Shown here piece by piece: positions 1 through 5,320 of a stretch of 5,320 nucleotides of DNA. The position numbers and the translations under genes were made by a program. The stretch's first letter is position 1, and each line of letters starts with the position of its first letter. Origin of the DNA: Ignavibacteriales bacterium (GTDB taxonomy: Bacteria; Bacteroidota; Ignavibacteria; Ignavibacteriales; Ignavibacteriaceae); NCBI GenBank assembly GCA_003142915.1, contig PLNZ01000011.1:1-5320 (forward strand), given 5' to 3'. The notes below the pieces were generated by a model. That model was given only the letters and a program-made list of their open reading frames with translations, ran no database searches and had not been told where the DNA came from.

Positions 1-2
1 TT

Positions 3-1511
3 GTTTTCGATAAAGATAATCCCGCCAATATTCTTGCTGCTTTTCGCGGAGACGGAATTTATAAATCCACTGATGGCGGAAAAACATTTACAAAAAAAAC
101 AGCCTCTCTTGGAATGGCTGATTTTTCAACTATCTGTTCCGATCCGGATAATAGTTCGATTTTTTTCGCGGCAGTTTGTCAAGGCCCCTCGCCAGATAAT
201 TATGCAAGTGTTCCGCTCTATATATCGAAGGATAAAGGTGAAACATGGCAAATAATTAAAAGAAATTATAATTGGAGTGATTTCAAAAATTTTGCGCCGC
301 AATACACCCGGCCTGAACAAATCGGCTGGGCACTTTCAAAATTCGTTGTTGATAATAAAAATCCTCAAAAATTTTATTTGATGGATTGGTTCGGGATATG
401 TGTAAGTGAAGACTCATGCCAAACATGGGATGCAAATTACTTTAAAGGGATAGGAAACATTTGTCTTGAGATGATCACCGTCGATCCTGTTGTGCCGGGT
501 AAAGTAATGTTTGCGGGTGCAGACGGTCAACCTTGCATTAGCAGGGATGGCGGCAAAACTTATACTTCTCTTCCCAAATTGGAATCAAAACAAAATTATT
601 ATTGCAGTACCGTAATTTGTCCGTCGAAATTTAAAACCGGGCTTATACTTTATGGTGTTACAAATAATTCTTTGCGTCTTAGTGCAATTTGTCTTACGGA
701 GGATGACGGAAATAATTGCAAATTTGCCCTTCATCTCTCGAAAGGATTATTTGTTCAGGCAATTAAAGAGGATCCTTTCACTAAAGGAGTTTTTTTTGCT
801 TATATAGATGGGGCTATTAACAATGGCGCGGGCTTGTATAAATCTGTTGATTGGGGAAAAACCTGGGAAAAGATGAAACTTCCTATGCTCGATAAAATTA
901 AAACATTACCCGTAAGAAAGGATTTTATCGAAAGCGAATTGTTGGCTGTAACGGCTTATCAAACAAAAAATATTTGCGGCACAAATCAATTGTTATGCAT
1001 CGACCCGACAAAAAAAAATACAATCTATTTTGGGGAAGCCGATAAAGGTATTTTTACAACATTCGACGCCGGAAAAACCTGGCACATCCTTGGTAAAGGT
1101 TTACCCTTTGGAAAGGATACCGCATCAGTTCTAAATGCAATTAAAGCAGACCAGAAAAGACCGGGCTGGCTTTATGCCGGCTTTATTCACGAAGGTTTGT
1201 GGCGCAGTAAGGATTATGGAAAATCGTGGCAAAAACTTTTCCCATTAGATAATCGTGTTTTTAATGCGACTGCCGTTGCAGTCGGCGGCGTATCCGGCAA
1301 TGAACTTTATGTAGCTTGTGAACCGCTCTATTGGTCAAGATCCGAATCCGCCGTCTATGCCAGTTTTGACAACGGTAAATCATGGACTAATATTTATGAT
1401 AAAACACTTGGCGCACTTAGATGGAAAGGTATTGATGTTGATAGCAGAACCGGGACTCTTTATGGTGTTACTAATGGTAATTCCGCTTTTTATGCCGAAA
1501 GAATCAAATAA
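3..1511 (+). CDS. Asp-box (BNR/sortilin-like) beta-propeller protein, 5'-truncated by window edge
   Basis: The frame is open from base 3 and ends at TAA 1509-1511, giving 502 visible residues. An ATG at 114 is internal, because clear repeat sequence (an Asp box at 66-89) lies upstream of it in the same frame; the real start is outside the window. Eight Asp boxes of the S-x-D-x-G-x-T-W type are visible, plus one degenerate copy, mostly spaced 45-60 residues apart (one gap of 72), as expected for beta-propeller blades. More than seven blade positions suggests more than one propeller, as in the GH74/sortilin-like architecture, but I do not see catalytic residues that would prove GH74 or a sialidase. 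The visible part holds 13 cysteines, fitting (not proving) an exported protein. Asp boxes occur in sialidases, xyloglucanases and non-enzymatic proteins. Position ahead of a GH28-like enzyme and a GH78 rhamnosidase suggests a role in glycan breakdown or binding. The fold is secure; the activity is unknown. Confidence 0.88.
   Translation, partial: VFDKDNPANILAAFRGDGIYKSTDGGKTFTKKTASLGMADFSTICSDPDNSSIFFAAVCQGPSPDNYASVPLYISKDKGETWQIIKRNYNWSDFKNFAPQYTRPEQIGWALSKFVVDNKNPQKFYLMDWFGICVSEDSCQTWDANYFKGIGNICLEMITVDPVVPGKVMFAGADGQPCISRDGGKTYTSLPKLESKQNYYCSTVICPSKFKTGLILYGVTNNSLRLSAICLTEDDGNNCKFALHLSKGLFVQAIKEDPFTKGVFFAYIDGAINNGAGLYKSVDWGKTWEKMKLPMLDKIKTLPVRKDFIESELLAVTAYQTKNICGTNQLLCIDPTKKNTIYFGEADKGIFTTFDAGKTWHILGKGLPFGKDTASVLNAIKADQKRPGWLYAGFIHEGLWRSKDYGKSWQKLFPLDNRVFNATAVAVGGVSGNELYVACEPLYWSRSESAVYASFDNGKSWTNIYDKTLGALRWKGIDVDSRTGTLYGVTNGNSAFYAERIK
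66..1385 (+). repeat. Series of Asp-box protein repeats (beta-propeller blades)
   Basis: Asp boxes within the first gene are encoded at 66-89 (STDGGKTF), 225-248 (SKDKGETW), 405-428 (SEDSCQTW), 540-563 (SRDGGKTY), 843-866 (SVDWGKTW), 1059-1082 (TFDAGKTW), 1206-1229 (SKDYGKSW) and 1362-1385 (SFDNGKSW). A degenerate copy (TEDDGNNC) lies at 696-719, filling the otherwise double-length gap between the fourth and fifth clear boxes. The repeats are conserved as protein and not as DNA, so they are old structural repeats, not recent duplications. The box at 405 has lost its glycine to cysteine. Asp boxes normally sit on the turn between the third and fourth strands of a blade, away from the active site, so they indicate fold and not substrate. 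Confidence 0.9.
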
Positions 1512-1556
1512 GAATAAACGCATTTTAGCAATCATAAAAAATAAGTGAATATATAA

Positions 1557-1567
1557 CCGGGGTAATT
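1557..1567 (+). promoter_or_regulatory. Weak G-rich ribosome binding site and spacer before the beta-helix gene
   Basis: The 56 bp between TAA 1511 and ATG 1568 is very AT-rich except for CCGGGG at 1557-1562, five bases before the start codon. The GGGG run can pair only partly with the anti-Shine-Dalgarno sequence, so this is a weak site at best. I see no terminator hairpin and no convincing promoter in the gap, which favours cotranscription with the upstream propeller gene. Confidence 0.3.
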
Positions 1568-2971
1568 ATGAAAAATGAATTTGTTTTATTCATGCTTTTG
1601 TTTCTCACAGTGAGCATTTCGAATGTAAAAGCTTCCTATGATAATAATTCAAAGGTGATTGTTTATCCGGCTATCCCTGGTTTAAAAACAAGTGATCTCT
1701 ATTTGATAAAGGTAAACCATAGAGAAATTTGGACTGAAAAGTTTCGGACAAACATGAATATCGGCAAGTTGCCGGACTGGTTTATTGAACCTTATACTAA
1801 AGTGCAGCAGGAGATTCATCAAGCAAGCTTTTCCTGTAATGGGAAACTGCAAATTTCCATCCGGGTTACTGACGCAATTAAAAAAGTTTCAATACATCCA
1901 TTAAGCCGTAAAATAAAAATATATGTATGCAAAAATGTCTTGACCTTTTCGCTTCCGGGACCCGATAAGCTATATATCGAAATTGATAGTCTTCCTCCTC
2001 TATTTGTTTTTGCTAATCCAATGGAGGATGAAAATATCTCCCCGGATGATCCGGGCGTTCATTATTTCGGCCCCGGCGTTCACCGTCCGGGATATATCAC
2101 GGTAAAAGATAACGAAACAGTATACATAGCCCCCGGCGCGATTGTCTATGGAGGTATTCGCGCAAATGGAGTTAATAATATCCGTGTTATTGGCTGCGGC
2201 ATTCTCGATGGCGGTTTTGAGTTCAAACAAATGGTACTGGTTGAAAACTGTAAAGACGTTCTCTTCGACGGCGTAATGATTCGCAACGGAGACGGATGGA
2301 CTAATACACTTATTAATTGTGATGGACTAAAATATAATAACGTGAAAGTGTTAAGCTTTTGCCCCAGCGGAGATGGAATTGATCCTCTCGGTTCGAGAAA
2401 AATAGTTATCTCCAACTGCTTCTTACGCTGTACTGACGATTGTATTGCCATAAAAGCGCCGGCGCTTGATCAGGTTGTTGATGATGTATTGGTTACTGAT
2501 AATACTATGATCGGCTTCGCCTTCAGTGACGGAGTTACGATCGGTTTTGAAACCAATGCTAAATCCATCAGTAACGTAACTGTTCGTGATTGCGATGTTA
2601 TACTTGCCCGCGGAGGCAGCCGCGTTGAGGGTCACAGCGGGTTCAGTATAATTTGCGATGGTCCGGCTGTTATCAGTAATGTCCTTTATGAGAATATTCG
2701 TGTTGAGAAATCCGAAATTAAACTGTTTGAGCTTGATGTAACGGACGGCACCAAATATGGTGTTGGGTCTCCCGGTCATATAAAGAACATCAAACTGAAA
2801 AATATTTCATGGGCTTATGAAGGTCCCATTGTTCTCAAAGGTTTTGATGAGAACCACCAGGTACAAAAAGTAACTTTCGAAAATTGTACTGTAGCGGGCA
2901 AACCACTCCGCGATCTCAAAACTAAAGTTATGCAAATCGGAAAATTTGTTGATGATATTGTAGTGGAGTAA
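1568..2971 (+). CDS. Exported GH28-like parallel beta-helix glycoside hydrolase
   Basis: This complete 467-residue protein starts at ATG 1568, chosen because it opens directly on a signal peptide: MKNE, a hydrophobic stretch at residues 5-18, and a likely signal peptidase I site after V20-K21-A22. Residues about 28-150 form a beta-rich N-terminal domain, followed by the segment around 165-172 (HYFGPGVH) that leads into a right-handed parallel beta-helix of short N/V/I/D/C-rich turns reaching near the C-terminus. D269 (SGDGID, 267-272) and D290-D291 (TDD) are 21 residues apart, the same spacing as the catalytic Asp180/201/202 of Aspergillus niger polygalacturonase II. However, the usual NTD reads SGD, the GHG histidine position appears to be D321 (SDGVTIG), and the RIK motif may read R352-V353-E354. 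It is thus a divergent GH28 member or a relative in the same clan (GH49-like), unlikely to be an ordinary polygalacturonase. Next to a GH78 enzyme, a role on rhamnogalacturonan or a related polymer is plausible, with the substrate unproven. Confidence 0.85.
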   Translation: MKNEFVLFMLLFLTVSISNVKASYDNNSKVIVYPAIPGLKTSDLYLIKVNHREIWTEKFRTNMNIGKLPDWFIEPYTKVQQEIHQASFSCNGKLQISIRVTDAIKKVSIHPLSRKIKIYVCKNVLTFSLPGPDKLYIEIDSLPPLFVFANPMEDENISPDDPGVHYFGPGVHRPGYITVKDNETVYIAPGAIVYGGIRANGVNNIRVIGCGILDGGFEFKQMVLVENCKDVLFDGVMIRNGDGWTNTLINCDGLKYNNVKVLSFCPSGDGIDPLGSRKIVISNCFLRCTDDCIAIKAPALDQVVDDVLVTDNTMIGFAFSDGVTIGFETNAKSISNVTVRDCDVILARGGSRVEGHSGFSIICDGPAVISNVLYENIRVEKSEIKLFELDVTDGTKYGVGSPGHIKNIKLKNISWAYEGPIVLKGFDENHQVQKVTFENCTVAGKPLRDLKTKVMQIGKFVDDIVVE

Positions 2972-3014
2972 TGTAAGGATTTGTATAAAAAAATTCGGAA
3001 TAAAAAATAATAAT
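2972..3014 (+). promoter_or_regulatory. Short AT-rich leader without Shine-Dalgarno before the rhamnosidase gene
   Basis: The 43 bp between the beta-helix stop codon and ATG 3015 is nearly all A and T near the start codon. The only purine-rich stretch resembling a ribosome binding site, AAGGA at 2975-2979, is about 35 bases upstream and too far to act on this start. An A/T-rich leader lacking Shine-Dalgarno is common in Bacteroidota, where such leaders still support translation. No terminator hairpin is visible, so the two genes are probably cotranscribed. Confidence 0.35.
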
Positions 3015-5320
3015 ATGAAAAATTTAATTTTAACATTCGTAATTCTATGCTGCATATTCACTATGCAGAATGATAACCTGTTATGTAAACCGTCAGGCGC
3101 TTCAGGTATTATCATCATTAACCCGGGAACGGAATTAAAAACAAACCCCCTTGGTATCGATGTTTCCAACCCTCGGTTAAGCTGGGAATTGCAATCAACC
3201 GGGCGAGGAAAATTTCAAACTGCTTATGAGATACTGGTAAGTGATAATCCAAAAGATTTGGATAAAAATAAAGGGACCGTCTGGCGGACAGGTAAGGTCA
3301 AATCGGGTTCAACATTTGGTATCGTATTTGCCGGTAAGTCCCTGAAGTCATTTAATCGATATTTTTGGAAGGTAAGAATCTGGGATGAAAAGGATCGGCA
3401 ATCAGATTGGAGTTTGGTAAATTTTTTCGAAACAGCCATGATGAACGATTCCGATTGGAAAGCCCAATGGATTAGCGATCCCAATCCTGTTCCTGTTAAC
3501 GATGAAGATTTCTATAAAGAAAATCCTGCCCCGCTGTTTCGTAGAGAAATTGAATTACAAAAAGAGGTGTTATCAGCCCGTTTATATATTTCAGGGTTAG
3601 GCTATTATGAAGCACACCTCAATGGTGAGAAAATTGGCGATGCCATGCTTGATCCGGGTTGGACTCAGTATGCCAAAGAAGTATTATACTCCACTTACGA
3701 TGTATCCCGCTTATTAAAAAAAGGAAAGAACGCTCTTGGTATCATTCTGGGCAACGGCTGGTACAATCCTTTACCTCTGAATATTTTTGGATTCAATCTC
3801 AGGAATACACTTACAATTGGGAAACCCTGCGTCAAGGCTCAATTAAGAATAGTATTCAGCGATGGAAGTATAAAAACTTTTGTTACAGATTCCACATGGA
3901 AAACCTGTGACGGGCCTATCCTTAAAAACAATGTCTATTTAGGTGAGATGTACGATGCAAGGAAGGAACATGAGAATTGGGATAAGCCTGAGTTTTCCGA
4001 TGACCAATGGAAAAATTGTACTGTAATCTCCGGTCCAACCGGCAAACTTACTGCCCAAATTCAGCCTCCAATCAGGGTAACGCGTTCATTGAAAGCAAAA
4101 AATATTTACGAATTAAAACCCGGGACTTTTATTATAGACTTCGGTCAAAATTTTGCAGGCTCGGTTAAACTTAAAGTTGAAGGCCCGGCAGGAACGGTTG
4201 TAAAAATTCGCTGTGGGGAAGATATACATACTGACGGCTCTTTAAATTACTTTACAAATTTAGTCGCGCAGCTGAAAGATATTTGGAATGTTAACCCGGG
4301 AAAGGGCGCACCAATACCTCCTGTTAGTACAATCACTTATATCTTAAAAGGAAAAGGTGAGGAAGTTTATTCGCCTCGATTTACTTTTCACTCTTTTAGA
4401 TATGTTGAACTGACCGGGTTTCCGGGAAGACCGGATTTGAATACAGTTGAAGGATTGCGAATGAATGCCGATCTGAGAGAAAGCGGAAGCTTTGAATGTT
4501 CAAACGAAATGTTCAACAAAGTACAGGAGATGGTGAAATGGACTTTTTTAAGCAATGTATTTAGCATTCAAAGCGATTGCCCCGGCAGGGAAAAATTTGG
4601 TTACGGCGCCGATATTATTACAACCGCCGAGGCATTTTGTTACAATTTTGATATGAGTAATTTTTACAGAAAAGTGGTTCAGGATTTTGCAAATGATGCC
4701 CGGCCCAATGGAGGAATGACGGAGATTGCGCCGTCGACCGGAATTGCAAGCGAAGGTATGGGCGGCGGAACAGGCCCTCCGGGTTGGCAGCTGGCATTTC
4801 CGTTTTGTCTCAAAGTACTATACGATTATTACGGTGATATACAGGTAGTTAAAAAATATTATGATGTCCTGAAAAGACAAGTTGAGTTCATGCACTCCGT
4901 AACTCCCGGCAATATAGTCGAACGCGATATAAGCGATCATGAAAGCATCGATCCCAAACCAATCACTCTTTCAGCAACCGCTTTTTACTTTCATCATGTA
5001 AGGATTCTCGCTGAGTTTGCGCATCTTCTAAAAAGAAATGAAGATGCCGTGATATATGATAAACTTTCCGGTGAAATCAAGGATGCGTTCTTAAATAAAT
5101 TTTTGAAACAGGGAACCGGCATATTCGATTCCGGTACAGAGGCAGCACAGGTAATCCCTTTATATTATGATTTAGTGCCTGAGAACGAAAAGAATGCCGC
5201 AATTAACAATCTTTTACTGGAAATTTATAATAAGCATAAAGGGCATCTTTCAACCGGTATTTTCGGTACCAAATTTCTGTTTGAGTTTTTTCGCCGTGAG
5301 AACCGCAATGATGTAGCTTA
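3015..5320 (+). CDS. GH78 alpha-L-rhamnosidase, 3'-truncated by window edge
   Basis: The frame from ATG 3015 stays open to the window end, giving 768 residues; GH78 proteins of this type usually run to about 880-950, so the C-terminus is missing. The start opens on a hydrophobic signal sequence (MKNLILTFVILCC). It is probably exported; no good lipobox is seen, though the cysteines leave some doubt. Domains in order: Fn3/Ig-like domain about 35-140 (NPLGIDVSNPRLSW), beta-sandwich N domain about 170-335 (LNGEKIGDAMLDPGW, LGNGWYNPLPL), concanavalin-like domain about 345-475 (DFGQNFAG, FHSFRYVELTG), and the (alpha/alpha)6 catalytic domain from about 483. The motif D521-C-P-G-R-E526-K-F-G-Y-G-A-D533 carries the acidic residues of the active site, with E526 the expected general acid. 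D641-H-E643 and G748-I-F-G-T-K are typical of the catalytic barrel. The glutamate acting as base in other GH78 enzymes probably lies beyond the window. The enzyme inverts configuration as it removes terminal alpha-L-rhamnose, here likely from rhamnogalacturonan or another rhamnosylated glycan. Confidence 0.95.
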   Translation, partial: MKNLILTFVILCCIFTMQNDNLLCKPSGASGIIIINPGTELKTNPLGIDVSNPRLSWELQSTGRGKFQTAYEILVSDNPKDLDKNKGTVWRTGKVKSGSTFGIVFAGKSLKSFNRYFWKVRIWDEKDRQSDWSLVNFFETAMMNDSDWKAQWISDPNPVPVNDEDFYKENPAPLFRREIELQKEVLSARLYISGLGYYEAHLNGEKIGDAMLDPGWTQYAKEVLYSTYDVSRLLKKGKNALGIILGNGWYNPLPLNIFGFNLRNTLTIGKPCVKAQLRIVFSDGSIKTFVTDSTWKTCDGPILKNNVYLGEMYDARKEHENWDKPEFSDDQWKNCTVISGPTGKLTAQIQPPIRVTRSLKAKNIYELKPGTFIIDFGQNFAGSVKLKVEGPAGTVVKIRCGEDIHTDGSLNYFTNLVAQLKDIWNVNPGKGAPIPPVSTITYILKGKGEEVYSPRFTFHSFRYVELTGFPGRPDLNTVEGLRMNADLRESGSFECSNEMFNKVQEMVKWTFLSNVFSIQSDCPGREKFGYGADIITTAEAFCYNFDMSNFYRKVVQDFANDARPNGGMTEIAPSTGIASEGMGGGTGPPGWQLAFPFCLKVLYDYYGDIQVVKKYYDVLKRQVEFMHSVTPGNIVERDISDHESIDPKPITLSATAFYFHHVRILAEFAHLLKRNEDAVIYDKLSGEIKDAFLNKFLKQGTGIFDSGTEAAQVIPLYYDLVPENEKNAAINNLLLEIYNKHKGHLSTGIFGTKFLFEFFRRENRNDVA

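Noticed and set aside
114..116. ATG at 114 as the start of the propeller gene
   Set aside because: The same frame is open upstream to base 3 and encodes a full Asp box at 66-89. There is no signal peptide after this ATG, so it is an internal methionine.
1..255. An 84-residue open frame at the left edge in frame 1
   Set aside because: It overlaps the propeller gene in another frame. The frame-3 reading carries the STDGGKTF and SKDKGETW Asp boxes over the same bases, so this is a shadow.
1318..1548. A 76-residue plus-strand open frame over the end of the propeller gene
   Set aside because: It is out of frame with the Asp box at 1362-1385 and has no recognisable product. The protein-level repeat belongs to the other frame.
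2945..2983. Possible Bacteroidota promoter (TTTG at 2945-2948 and TA....TTTG at 2974-2983) before the rhamnosidase gene
   Set aside because: The downstream element has four bases instead of two between TA and TTTG, and the spacing to the upstream TTTG is too long. This kind of match is expected by chance in AT-rich DNA.
2000..3484. Several minus-strand open frames of 73-120 residues beneath the beta-helix and rhamnosidase genes
   Set aside because: They lie antisense to well-supported coding sequence, have no recognisable domains and overlap one another, so they look like by-products of codon composition.
3659..3910. An 83-residue plus-strand open frame within the rhamnosidase gene
   Set aside because: It is out of frame with the conserved GH78 N-domain sequence (LGNGWYNPLPL) encoded over the same bases, so it is a shadow.

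Overview
The window looks like part of a polysaccharide-degradation locus. All three genes lie on the + strand, close together and in the same direction, and I see no RNA gene, mobile element, CRISPR array or convincing terminator. The DNA is AT-rich, and ribosome binding sites are weak (gene 2) or absent (gene 3). The family-78 rhamnosidase has the phrasing common in Bacteroidota and neighbouring phyla. I therefore lean to a Bacteroidota-type (FCB group) saprophyte or gut/sediment organism. This is an inference from style; no phylogenetic marker is present.

Layout. (1) Positions 3-1511 hold the 3' part of a gene for an Asp-box (BNR/sortilin-like) beta-propeller protein. Its reading frame is open from the first bases of the window, so the true start lies upstream. 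(2) After 56 bp, 1568-2971 encodes a complete exported 467-residue protein with an N-terminal beta domain and a right-handed parallel beta-helix related to GH28 (polygalacturonase/rhamnogalacturonase group). Its three active-site aspartates keep GH28 spacing, but the surrounding GH28 motifs are altered. (3) After 43 bp, an exported GH78 alpha-L-rhamnosidase starts at 3015 and runs off the window at 5320. All its N-terminal domains and the catalytic acid motif are visible, but the end of the catalytic domain and the C-terminal domain are missing.

How they may work together. A GH28-like backbone enzyme beside a GH78 rhamnosidase is a combination expected for a rhamnose-containing acidic glycan, with rhamnogalacturonan (pectin) the most natural candidate. 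The beta-helix enzyme would cut galacturonosyl or similar linkages and the GH78 enzyme would remove alpha-L-rhamnose. The propeller protein could be a further glycoside hydrolase or lyase or a glycan-binding protein; its activity cannot be read from the sequence. No SusC/SusD, sensor or transporter gene is in view. The most interesting points are the divergent active site of the beta-helix enzyme and the unassigned propeller protein.
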